Below are positions 19,771-30,591 of a DNA stretch of 64,000 nucleotides, piece after piece. The stretch covers positions 13,640,001 through 13,704,000 of the forward strand of contig CP053154.1 of assembly GCA_014607495.2 (NCBI GenBank), written 5' to 3'. The notes beneath the pieces are model-generated. The model saw nothing but the letters and a program-made list of their open reading frames with translations. It was not told where the DNA came from and did not search any database. Source of the stretch: Carposina sasakii (lineage: Eukaryota; Arthropoda; Insecta; Lepidoptera; Carposinidae). A program made the position numbers and the translations under genes. Every line of letters starts with the position of its first letter. Position 1 is the first letter of the stretch.

Positions 19771-21969
19771 CTTCACAAAGTTAGTAGTTTTACAAGTGCA
19801 CAACAAACAGTGATTACTGTTAAATCTGAATGTACTTGATATGAGGAATTCTGGAGAAATGTTCAGACGAAAAACCCGGGCATGCGCGTTAGCGACGACC
19901 AGGGTAGAGCCATGCCAGTCGTGCCAAAACTCTCGAGCCTCCAACCTTCGTCCCTTAGCTATTACCGCTGTAACTTTGAAGCGATTAAAGAAAACTTTTC
20001 TCTCAAAAGCGATAGTTGAAACATTTATTTTGTATGTAGTGGTGACATGCTTGAATTTTGTGCGACGCGGAATAAACGTGATTTACTTTGTGAAGTAGAT
20101 TTAAAAGTTTAGTTTTCCTGTACATTTCACGGTGACAGGTGACTTTTGTAAGTGCTGTGTGATAAGTAGTGTACTTTACAGTGTTAGATTATGTCTCAGT
20201 GGATTTGAACTGATATAGTAAGTACTTAGTGTAGTGTGCATTTTAAGGATGACGATTCTCACATAAAAATTGCTTTTTGAAATAGATCGTTATCGAAAGA
20301 AACGATTCAACTCGTTCAACTCGAAGTCAAAATATCGATCTATAAAAATATTTTTCCCAAGTTTGTATAGAAAACTTAAGAATATTTTTTTTTAATGTAA
20401 AACGAGTGATGTACCATAATAAATGATATATCTTTTTTTTTTTTAAATTTATTTTTGATTTTAAAAGAATTACAATTAGTTTCAGGGTGCCATTAAACCG
20501 GAGGGGTTTCACTTGGCGCCCTTTATGTAACTATTAGTTATAAATTACTTACTATATATATCCAGTACCTACACTCAGCCTGGGACACATTTATATGTTT
20601 CACCGAATAGCTCCTATTGCCGGTTTTTTTTTAAATAAACACTTATCTATTTACAACCGTCACTTTTATTAGACACAGATACAACAATATATCTTGTTAT
20701 TAAAATCAATAATTGTCGGTGATAACAATATTTTTTATTTGCAAATCAAAGTCAGATCCAGAATAAAATTAAGCCATTTATTTTCAAAATGTATGTACTA
20801 TTGTACTATAACAAAAAAATGGAATAGCGATTTTTGAAGGATTTATCGATTCATTAGATCGATTCAGTGTGGAATATAAATTTTTAAAAATTTACAATTT
20901 GGGCCAGGAAAATCTATTCTAAGACCTCAGATCGGTATCCCTAATGCATTTATTTCTTGTGCAATTTTTATTTTGCTTTTAATGACCAGTATAAAGAGAT
21001 ATCCCAGTGATATGGTTGGATAGATTTAAAATAATAACACTTTAACATCGTTAATAAACTTAAAACCTATATTTCAATACTAAAAACGGCAAAATGGTTC
21101 ATCCGCGCCGAGTACCTATTATGATTTATTGAATTTAGGGATTTAATTTAGATTTTTCAAAACGTCATATAGCCTATCTGAAGAATAAAGTTGATGTTGT
21201 CTCTATTTTTATCAAGTTTCAAAGAAAGACAGCATCAACTTTATTCCTCTGGCAAGCAATCTGACGTTTGGAAAAAGCCTTTTATTCCTCAAAGTTATCT
21301 CTTCAATGTTTTTAACGCCCTGTATATTTTGGCAAGATCAAACAAAACTTTTCAATTATTCAATCTCTCTGTTTATAAATTGCCTTTGTTTGATGTTATT
21401 AATAATGTTTTACATTATAATTTGCGTTCTCATTTTGGAAGCATTTCCTCGATTTACTTGCTTACATTATATGAAATCTATTTACACATATAAAATACTT
21501 TGTACTGAATAACAAGAATTAACACATGGTACAACGGCTGACCTTAGAGCGCTTATAGACCTGAACGGATGACGGACCGCCAATAAACGGATAACCACGG
21601 TCGTGTATGTGTGGCGCACTATGAAACCGCTTGTAGACCTGTCCCGTATCGGTTATCTTTTTTCACAGTTTATAATGATGATTACTTATCGACACTTATT
21701 GAACTGGAAGTGACATGTTTGTGTGTGTTGCCAAAATTTTCTTCAGAAAAGGCATAATGCTACTTCCAGTTTTTCAGTTTGTGATAATCACTATGAACTA
21801 TCAAAAAAGATGGCTGATACGAGGACTGAACGGATGACGGACTGCCAAAAAACGGATTACCACCGCATTCTTTGTATGACTTTGTTGAAATGTTCTAGCC
21901 GTTTCAGAAATTAGCCCGACCAAATTGACGGATAGACAGACCGACTAAACTACAAAAGTGTTAAAACTA
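19771..21969. other. Intergenic, no gene recognised
   Basis: Several 60-100 codon frames have no recognisable domain. The sequence CGGATGACGGAC(C/T)GCCAA occurs at 21566 and 21833, a diverged duplication. Nothing else supported. Confidence 0.4.
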
Positions 21970-22273
21970 AACGAGAGATATTTTGTATTATTTTACGCCC
22001 ACATTTTCGCAAATTAATTTGCGATGTCTCGTGTAAAATTTATAAACTAAATATCCATTCATAAGATTCCAAACGGTTCGACCAATCGCAGAAGATCTTT
22101 TCATTTTACGCTTTTGTAAAATACGGCAAATAATACACCGCTCTCTGATCGTGACTTATTCAACCAATCAGAGCGCACATGGCGTTTGGTTTCTTATTTT
22201 TTATTCGTAAGTTCGGTAAGTTTATCAATTTGCGAAAATGTGGGCGTAAAATAATACAAATTTATCTCTCGTT
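21970..22273. mobile_element. 304-bp MITE with ~50-bp TIRs
   Basis: Termini AACGAGAGATA/TATCTCTCGTT are flanked by TA duplications (21968-21969 and 22274-22275). Long inverted arms include TTGTATTATTTTACGCCCAC and ATTTTCGCAAATT. TA target sites suggest mobilisation by a Tc1/mariner-type transposase (inference). No ORF. Confidence 0.9.
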
Positions 22274-23050
22274 TATCCTATGAAAGTAGGTATTACAAAT
22301 TTCTTAGAAAATTTACAAACTTGCGGATCTTGTTATCTTCCGGTAACATGTACACGAGTATGTATGTTTGTATACCGTGTATATGTCCATATATGAACAG
22401 ACACTCCAATTTATTTATCTGTATAGATGTATTTATATCAAACAAAAAATATAGACGCGACTAAGTTCCCAGTAAATGGGGTAAACAGGAACTGCAAGAT
22501 CGCGATAGAGATTTTAGCCACGTTTACATAACGGGGTCAGATATTTAAGATCAATGACAAGTTGCTAGCTCATAGCCAGAGAGAAAGCCCTTTAAATTCC
22601 TTAGTCGACACATACGACATTGTATGCACGAAATGAGATGCAGCTGATATATTCTAGTGTAGCCTCACATAAGCACAGGTTACGGAAGAGGAAAATTACT
22701 ATGTATAGTTAAATAAAGAAGTATTATGTAATCTATGAATAATAAATGTTCTCTTTCAATTAACATAAAATCAAAATAATAAATAATTTTACCCCACATT
22801 TTGATCCCCCTCTTACAAAAAAATGTCCAATCTGTTTTTATATCTTGACACAGAATTCTGGTCAGTTACTCTCAATATAATGGAAAGGAGGGTCTGATGA
22901 TGGAGGCGACGGGTAACGGCTTGTAAAACCTTTTAGCAACCCGAACCCTTCGAATGTCGGTTCATTTGTATTGGTTTCGCGAAACTAACGATTTGTACAA
23001 TTTAATAATAGCAGGGCTCTGGCGATAGTGAAACTTTTTAAGGTCTAGAC
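22274..23050. other. Repeat fragments, no gene
   Basis: 22550-22680 matches a dispersed repeat (GACAAGTTGCTAGCT ... GCAGCTGATATATTCTAGTG) also seen near 28097, 39020, 40600 and 61385. 22806-22910 is a diverged piece of the GAAGTCGGTT family. Confidence 0.5.
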
Positions 23051-23185
23051 CAGTGGTTCCCAAAGTGGTCCAGGTGGACTCCCAGGGGTCCACAGGAGAC
23101 TCGATGGGGGTCTACGTTGGCGTGAAAAATTGGGATTTCACAATTAATTCGTATGTGGTGTAGGCCTGTAGTTTGGGAACCCCTG
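23051..23185. mobile_element. hAT-type non-autonomous element
   Basis: 135 bp with termini CAGTGGTTCCCAAAGT and ACTACAGG-side complement of CAGGGGTTCCCAAACT, the well-known hAT terminal signature. The flanks GTCTAGAC (23043-23050) and GTCTACAC (23186-23193) agree at 7 of 8 positions, matching the 8-bp target duplication of hAT elements. No coding capacity. Confidence 0.88.
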
Positions 23186-23299
23186 GTCTACACTCTATGT
23201 AGACGTAGTAATAACTCTACTCTAGAGTAATCTCGAGTTTTGGCTTATGTGGGTGGGGTTGCTTTGTCTTTTGTCGACGCTCAATACTATTCAAACATT

Positions 23300-23475
23300 A
23301 CATTACACGTGCCTACAATATTTGAGGATTGCCCTCGATTTCACCAAATTTCCGTCATCAGATTCCGATATGATGAATATAGGACAAACCTCGACCATAC
23401 CATGTCCACCTACATACAAAAAAATAACATACCACATACATACATAAAAAAAACGGAAGTCGGTAAAAAACTATG
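23300..23475 (+). repeat. Dispersed repeat ending in GAAGTCGGT
   Basis: Same family as 17781-18020 (CACGTGCCTACAATATTTGA, GATTGCCCTCGATTT, AACGGAAGTCGGT). Confidence 0.6.
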
Positions 23476-23911
23476 CATAACATGAAGAACGTACTTAAGT
23501 CTATTATAGATTGAACTGTCAAACCATCTACGTGATGTGCTTTGAAATCCCTTTCCCTAAAGCTTTGAGTCTTACTTTTGAGGTTAGTTTTTCCTTTTCC
23601 AATAAATTAAATAAAGTGAGAACTTCCGACAAATTCTCTCGACTAAATCCCGATAGTTTAGAAAAACGGATGGCTAGTTTTTGCGAGGTCGTAGTTATAA
23701 TATTTTCGGGCGACTCTATTTTTGGTATGACTTTCAAAGGAAAGTATATTGAACCAAGTTTTTAAATAATGGAATGGTTGCATGATTTTTCAAGATGGAG
23801 TACTTCTTTGCATGTTAATGATGTTATATGCAGTGAAGTATTATTGTGAAGGTTGTTGAAAAAATTGGAGGTACAAAACTTGAAAACTATTTTGAATTTT
23901 CCCATCTGTGT

Positions 23912-23998
23912 ACTTCTTCTTCTTTAGTCTATTGCAGTCCACTGCTGGACGTAGGCCTCTCCCAGGACACGCCACTGCCACAGGGGGTTTTACCCATC
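23912..23998 (-). mobile_element. SINE-like RTE tail fragment
   Basis: Contains CTATTGCAGTCCACTGCTGG and CACAGGGGGTTTTACCCAT; 3' end of the family at 12991-13256. Confidence 0.65.
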
Positions 23999-24235
23999 TA
24001 TGTACATGTACATAATATTATAATACAATTTTCGGCACATAACTCATTCATCAAATATATCTCATATTAATTACAAGTGTTCCTACGCATTGTACCGGGG
24101 CTTCTTAACTAGTCAACTTGACTTTTCGAGAACCATACATATTCCTTTGAATAGCATTTGCCGTGCTTCGAAATTCATTTCTGAGCTCTTACTCTAAATG
24201 AACCAAAGAGCACTTTATGTATAAATGGTATAATA

Positions 24236-24688
24236 CAGGGTGTGTGTGACAGCCAGGCAAATACTGAACAAGTAGCATTGTTTCGAGTTATACAACAATG
24301 TTATTACTCGCAATGAATTTTAATTTGATTATCCGCAATGGTTGCCATCCGCGCCAATGGTATCGGGTGTTCCTGTGACTAGTTAATAGACTAGGGCATA
24401 TTGGTTATTGTACTCGTATGTATACATTGCTATTTTTTGGATCACTTGTGACTCTCCTTTGGGGTTGATCAGTTAATTAAACTTTTTCGAGCGCAACTTT
24501 TAAAAAAAATTAAAATTAATTAAAGTCAAACCTAAGTTTTTAAGTACTAATTAGCATATTTATATTTGAAAAAAATATGAAAGTGTAAAAATTGTGGAAT
24601 TTTCCTGTAAAAATTTTCAGTGGTTTTCGCCTCAAAATCATGGTCTGAAGTCGGCATATCAATATTTGCCTGGCTTTCACAAACATCC
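24236..24688 (-). mobile_element. TA-CAGG MITE, full-length reverse copy
   Basis: Reverse-orientation copy of 34797-35250 with nearly the same length (453 against 454 bp). Begins TA-CAGGGTGTGTGTGACAGC and ends GGCTTTCACAAACATCCT; the last G is lost. Confidence 0.85.
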
Positions 24689-24734
24689 TTAATCCTTAAA
24701 ACATAATTAATCGGATACCTGTTGTAAGTATAAC

Positions 24735-24789
24735 TCAACTCAATAGTACTGGTTCAGCATTTCAGTATTTGTCTGGCTGTCACTCACAC
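24735..24789 (+). mobile_element. Right end of TA-CAGG MITE
   Basis: Solo right end (GGTTCAGCATTTCAGTATTT ... CTCACACCCTG-TA), 46 bp after the preceding copy. Confidence 0.65.
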
Positions 24790-24970
24790 CCTGTATACTG
24801 ACGACAAATGCAGACAATGGGGTTATAATTATGTCGAAGTCGTTTGAGGACGAATGAAGTGATTATATACAATATATATCGAAACTCGTAGGATTGTTGT
24901 AGGCTTCAGGGCGATATAAATAGAGTAGTTTCCTAAAATAAGGATAACCGGCTTCAATTCAATTCCTCAA

Positions 24971-25270
24971 AATGTGTCGTAATTACTTTTACGAAAGCAC
25001 ATTCTCGTAATCCTATTTTGCATCAGTACAAGGTTGATGAAACACATATGACTGAAGTTAGGGATCTTGGAGTGGTAATTAATAGTGAACTTAACTTTCG
25101 AGAACATATAATTAAGTGCTGTGAAAAAGCTTTCCGAAATTTGGGTTTTATTCTTCGCAGGGGACAACAATTTGATAATATAAATGCAATTATAACATTA
25201 TACAACGCATTAGTTAGGAGTAATTTTAGAGTGCAATGCAGTCATTTGGGCTCCACATGAAAAAAAGTAT
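24971..25270 (+). pseudogene. Jockey-like reverse transcriptase fragment
   Basis: Encodes the segment after the catalytic box: VRDLGVVINSELNFREHI and a LYNALVRS motif. After a frameshift it continues as LECNAVIWAPHEKK. Both ends are cut; the right end stops just before the repeat at 25285. Non-functional LINE remnant. Confidence 0.75.
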
Positions 25271-25284
25271 ATAATATATACAGG

Positions 25285-25705
25285 ATGTTTTTTTGTGGCC
25301 ACCTTTAACGAAGGGTACGTATTCTATACATGAAATAAAGTAAGTTTATGCAAAAAAAAATGTTGGGAAAAAAAAAATATTTTTTTTTAAATTTTTTTAA
25401 ATTCCTTGATCGTGCGAAATTTATAGTGTCTAGTGTTTATGTTAGTTTTTTTATAGACAGATATTAATTATTTTTCGTGAAAAAATCCTGCTACGCGCGT
25501 CTATGTGCATTTATGCAGAAAAACGCAGTCTATTTACTCAACTTTGGACCCTAATATTTTGGAAACCAGACACTTCCCAGGTATGCTTCCATGGAGAAAA
25601 ATTATCGTGATGATGAGGAGATTCCGTAGTTTTCGGGAACGTTGACGACAAAAAATCAATATATTTTTGAAAAAAATAGGAATTAATGCCACTGGTCTAT
25701 AACAT
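25285..25705 (-). mobile_element. TA-CAGGRTG 380-bp family, reverse copy
   Basis: Begins TACAGGATGTTTTTTTGTGG, then CGAAGGGTACGTATTCTATA, and runs to CGTTGACGACAAAAAATCA, where the far terminus is degraded. Same family as the intact copy at 59718-60097. Confidence 0.75.
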
Positions 25706-25913
25706 GTTATATCACCCCGGTCACCTTTTTTGAAAAGTGTTTGTTTTCATATGTTATTACTATGTCATCGCGACATCCGTATCCTTACTAAGATTAATGC
25801 GAAAGTAAGGGAGTTTAATTGTTACCCCTTTGTGATTTATTAACTTTGAGTTTTGCTTGCATTTAACTCGGATATATTGCAACAACCGTGCAAGTTGTGA
25901 AGTGAGAGTCGAC

Positions 25914-26178
25914 GGTCGCGTCCCCATTAGGCGAACAGTGAGTGGCTAATAGTTTGCCTCCATGTACATTTTAAATGGAGTGTCCATACAGCGCAAAATG
26001 TACGCAGTTTGCGACGTTTGTTCACTACGCCGGCGGCGCTCCGTTCGCTGGTGTACCTACTTGCGACTTATACGCTCTAGTTCGCCGTTCAGTTGATATT
26101 GAGTTAGCGACCGATACGCCACTAAGAGTCAGTCAGCGAACAGTCAGCCTTTCACTGTTCGCCTAATGAGGACGCGGC
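25914..26178. mobile_element. 265-bp MITE with ~27-bp TIRs
   Basis: Termini GGTCGCGTCCCCATTAGGCG and the complement of GGCCGCGTCCTCATTAGGCG face each other; arms extend through GAACAGTG. Interior GC-rich. The frame at 25975-26166 inside it is not a gene. Confidence 0.85.
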
Positions 26179-26583
26179 CTAAGATACTCAGGGGCGTCTC
26201 TCAGGCGATAAGCTAAAAACTTATTCTTATTCTTTATTGTACACAAAACATTACAATAAAAACAGATAAATTTACAAAAGAAATGCATACAAAGGTGCTT
26301 ATCTCTGCAAAAGATTTCTTCCAGCATACCAGTAGGATCTTCTTTGTCATTTTGCAGTTCTAGCTAACCATTTTGGTAATGTGTTTATGTACCTATAAAT
26401 ATAGTAGTAGTACCCTAAGTTAAAATGCAGTTAAACTTGATGCTCGTCATTTTCCTTATCTCCAACCAGTAACCATAGAATTCGGATCAGCAAGTTAATA
26501 GCTAAGATTTAGGGGAAAAAAGGAAAAAAATATGACTTAGCAGTTTGGCCGACAGTGAAAAGTGGCCAGGCCCAACAACCAGA

Positions 26584-26699
26584 GGGGTAAGCACGAACCT
26601 CTTGATAGTCCGTAACCCTAGCGTCAAACTGTCAAATCATATAGATTTTGCTAGCGAGTCACTAGCGTTACGCCGCGTAAAAAGGTTCGTGCTTACCCC
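26584..26699. mobile_element. 116-bp MITE with perfect 17-bp TIRs
   Basis: GGGGTAAGCACGAACCT at 26584-26600 and its exact complement at 26683-26699. Confidence 0.75.
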
Positions 26700-27016
26700 A
26701 CAGAACGTAATAAATATTCGACGGTTGCACAGATTTACAAAATATATTCTGGGTAACATTTGCCGCCGATCGTAAATTATGGGTACTGGAGCTTACAATG
26801 GTTTGCTGGAACAATATTCACCAGTAAAACGTTTGGACAGCTGTTGATTATGATCGTTCGCCGATAACCGTTTCGCCGATATCACTTTTTATTCACAACC
26901 GACGATAGTGAGGCTCAAAGGGCATTGGACATTGGTTAATAGAGCTTGACATAGAACGCGGTAGTGAATTTCGCAGCCATAAATGAATGTAACTTGCTGT
27001 TACAAAATACCAAAGT

Positions 27017-27077
27017 TACCATGTTTTGAGCGAATAAAAAATCATTTTCAGATTTTTTGTTCGCTCAAAACATGGTA
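27017..27077. repeat. 27-bp stem hairpin
   Basis: TACCATGTTTTGAGCGAATA at 27017 pairs with 27051-27077 over 27 positions (one G-U pair on the plus strand) around a 7-nt loop. Could be a minimal transposon or a transcribed hairpin. Confidence 0.75.
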
Positions 27078-27858
27078 CAATAAAATTATTATTACATTAT
27101 TAGATCAGAGACATGTTTCGCCAAAAAATGTGGCATGCGTTTTTAATTTGTTTAACAATGTTACAAAAATTTATTATTGCATTATCATAAGTAAGTAAAT
27201 ATATTACAGCTAAAAAACCGCCAGTTCTATTACTCGGAAGAACGGCAAAGAAACTTGACAGGACAAAATATATAGGTACATAGGTACGTATAATCACATC
27301 CATTATCACATAATGTATGTATTACCCTCTTGTTAACTGCCAGTCCATTTTATCCCCAGTAGCAAGGCAGGAGCCCACCTTATACCAAATTGTAAGCGTG
27401 TTATTTTTGCATGTGTAAAGTAATCCGTAATTAATTGCACAAAAAGTTTAAACACAATATTCTGAGTTTAAGCTTCGCTTAAAAGGCGGCATAGGCAGTC
27501 GTTGCATAATCCTAGAGATCTTTATGTATTTTATTAATTTATTTTTAGTTGTATTGTTACCTTTTAATTTGTAAGTGAGTACCTAACTTACTTTGTGTTG
27601 TGTTTTTAAATTGTATTGTTGTTCAGTTTATACAAGTTCACTGACGCCATGGAAGACCAGCGATATAGTATTTCGTGCTTTAACATTATGCCGAGTGGTG
27701 ACCAATTTTTCGTTGCACTGCTATTTTGTCTTTTTTGGTATTATATATGTGGCGGAAAATAAACGTTTCTCTCTTTCTTTCTCATCAAAATACTTTTTCC
27801 AAACGTGTCGAAAAAAATATTTACACACATACAAGTATAGACTTGTGTCTAAAATGCC

Positions 27859-28050
27859 CCAGTCTGTATAGAGGATGGTATTTAAGCAGTGCGTGCTACC
27901 GGTCATGACCTACGGTGCTGCCGACCTGGTCTCTAACTGTGTGCCTCATAAAGAAGCTCAAGATCTCACAGCGAGCAATTGAGAGGGCTATATACTCGGG
28001 ATTTCTCTGCGTAATTTAATCAGAAATGAGGAGGTGTGAAGAATATCCTC
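27859..28050 (+). pseudogene. RTE reverse transcriptase fragment
   Basis: Encodes the RTE segment around FKQCVLPVMTYGA and, after frame breaks, an SQRAIERAI...IRNEE region. Same part of the protein as the element at 36.8-37.5 kb. Confidence 0.7.
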
Positions 28051-28579
28051 CAGGCACGTTTATCATAGCTGATACAGATGTAAATGATCAGTGATAATGA
28101 CTTGAGAAAATGCCCCTATTTCAGTAATCGACTCACAAGACATGCACGGTAAGGGATGCAGCTGATATGTTCTGGTAATGCCCTACATCAGCCCACATTT
28201 TATAAGCGTCTTTTATAAAATGAGTGTTACGGGTGTAATAAATTGGATGATTACACGCAAGCACTTTAACAACTAAGTTTCAGATGAAGGGGGAAATGGT
28301 CGCGTCGGAATAAATTACAGTGCCCCTGGGAAAAAAGAAAAACAGAAAGGCCGTTGTTTATTAGGTACTCGAGAAAAATGTGATTTATAGAAGCTTACCC
28401 GTGATAGTTCTCAGTTCACAACGCCAGCAAGATTTAATTTATTTTTTTGTAACGCTAAAAGATCCATCCTCGTACTACGCAAGGCGACAGTAAAACTTTT
28501 ACTGTATTAGCCAAATGCTTATATACGAATTGCGTATAGCTGTCTCAAATGCATTCGATGTTATGACGCGAAATATATT

Positions 28580-28775
28580 AAAAACTAGTGGACGCCCGCG
28601 ACTCCGTGGACTGCAGAAAAAAACAAAATGTCGAAATTATCCAGGATAAAAACATTTTCCCGGGATAAAAAGTAGACGTTACGTTAAGTGGGACTTGTCA
28701 CAATATATTCCTGAAAATTGCATCGAAATCAGGCCAGCCGTTTCTGAGATTAGAGTGCACAAACAGCGATTCGTT
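28580..28775 (-). mobile_element. Helitron-like short repeat (CTAG end)
   Basis: Starts ACTAGTGGACGCCCGCGACT, then CTGCAGAAAAAAACAAAATG and GGATAAAAAGTAGACG, and ends in the GCACAAACAGCGA region. In reverse it ends ...CCACTAG, matching the CTRR rule of Helitrons. Other copies: 35801-35987, 39948-40035, 41372-41589, 53299-53520, 61553-61720. Confidence 0.6.
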
Positions 28776-29343
28776 ACAATTTTACTATATGTATAGATAG
28801 ATAGAAGATAGAAGAAGATACCCAAGTAGCACAGATAGCTGAATATGTGAGTAATTATACAGAAGTGAGTATTTATACTCACTTTTAGATCTACACACAG
28901 CTCTGGGCGTATTAAGACTCATATAAGAATACACTCGTGGTCCCTTAGCTGCATAATAACAGTCAGTGATATTTAAACAGCTTAAGGGTAAATAAGAGCT
29001 GCATTATGGGTCACAAATATACCCTTAAAATGCAAAGAGTTATAAAAAAGAGCCAAGAGCAATATAAGAAAGTACTTGTGAACTGTTATTGAGCTGACTC
29101 ATTAAAGGGGCACAAGTTCTCATAATATTAAGCCAATAGACGCATAACGGGACACCTGTAGCCCATAATATATCTTAGCGCTGAACATATTTACCGCTAA
29201 GCAGCCTTTATTTATCCATTGACACTGTCTGCATATAGCGGCAGTTTAAACGTTCACAAGATCCCTCATGGATATTTAGAGGTTCACCAGTATATCAAAA
29301 TAAATGGCTTTAACTTTAACTCGTGAAACATCTCTGTAATAAG

Positions 29344-29740
29344 TAATGGTTCACGCGTGAAACGCTTTACAGCACCTTTAATAAGTAATGGTTCACATGT
29401 GAAACACTAAACAGCCATTTGATAAATAACGGTTCACATAGCTGTTTAACATCAACCAAGGCTGCATACGGAGTTACATGTTCAATTCTACTTTGCTCTT
29501 GAATTGTTTCACAGTACACAGGTGAATCGCTCAACAGCCCTTTAATAAGTAATGGTCCACACGTGAAACGCTTAACAGCTCTTTAATAAGTAATGGTTCA
29601 CGCGTGAAACACTTAACAGCCCTTTAATGAGAAATGGTTCACATGTGAAACACTAAGCAGTCCTTTGATGAATATAGGTTCACAAGTGAATCACTAAACA
29701 GCCCTTTGATAAATAACGGTTCACATAGCTGTTTTACATC
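29344..29740. repeat. 41-bp minisatellite, two sub-arrays
   Basis: TAATGG-type unit starts fall near 29344, 29386, 29427 and then 29550, 29591, 29632, 29673, 29714. Spacing is 41 bp, with one step of 42. Units vary at the centre of the palindrome (GCGC, ATGT, ACGT, AAGT). Confidence 0.85.
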
Positions 29741-30160
29741 AACCACCATTTTAACCTGGAAATATTATAATTTACTTTACTTTTTTTATACGTTTTGTGC
29801 ATGAATTACGAACTTATTAAATTAGGTATTACTTCTTATATCGTAACATTCTCTATTTATTTAATAGTTCTGTCCAAACTATTGAAAAATGTTGGACCAA
29901 GATTTTAAAGCTTATTTACATCATTTATTACTATATTATTTAAAAACACAATATATTCGTAGCGTACCAAAATTTCCTTAGACAATATACATATATAATG
30001 TCAGTAAACTTGCATTCCCACACATTTTTCTTGCACTAATAAAGAAAACCGTTCCATTAATATGGCGTTTACGTTTATGTTGTCACAAGTTACTACGGTC
30101 ACTTTTCAATAATAAATAAAATGAATATACAAAAATATTATTTTCTCTAGTCACGCGTCA

Positions 30161-30418
30161 CCAACAGGCCCATTGTGATACATTACTTAGGTATTTAGCT
30201 GAATAAAGAGTAACATGGGCTCTCAACCAGTTGATATTCAGCTCTTACAACACCTGTTACCCCTTATAACCCTCTTAAATTTCTGCTTCTACCACCAACA
30301 GGCCCGTTGTGATACATTACTTAGGTATTCAGCTGAATAAAGAGTAACATGGTCTCTTAACCAGTTGATATTCAGCTCTTACAACACCTGTTACCCCTTA
30401 TAACTCTCTTAAATATCT
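30161..30418. repeat. Tandem pair, 134-bp period
   Basis: CCAACAGGCCCATTGTGATA at 30161 and CCAACAGGCCCGTTGTGATA at 30295 begin two ~124-bp copies that run through CAGCTCTTACAACACCTGTT. Confidence 0.85.
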
Positions 30419-30591
30419 CATTCTGCGCTCTTAAGCAGCTTATGTGACATTAGAGCTGAATAATTTGTGCCCATTTAAGTGCTTTAAGGGCTGAATAAGC
30501 CCGGAATCAGCTTTTATGCAGCTTTCTTGTACCACTTCAAGGGTCATTGTAGCCCAATATTCAGTTGCTATACAGCCTGTTGTGCTACTTG

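Larger units (their letters stand above)
28823..30591. mobile_element. 1.77-kb repeat element with palindromic minisatellite
   Basis: Bounded by inverted CAAGTAGCACA at 28823-28833 and 30581-30591. It contains two arrays of a ~41-bp unit (29344-29450 and 29550-29740), each unit centred on a palindrome of form GGTTCACRYGTGAAAC followed by CTTAACAGCCCTTTAATAAG. A 134-bp period tandem pair follows at 30161-30418. GCTGAATA/TATTCAGC motifs recur throughout. No coding frame. A distant relative starts at 43098. Class unknown; a large non-autonomous DNA transposon or foldback is my best guess. Confidence 0.6.

Noticed and set aside
29344..29740. CRISPR-like array of 41-bp repeats
   Set aside because: There are no unique spacers; units follow each other directly, and the genome is eukaryotic. 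It is a minisatellite.
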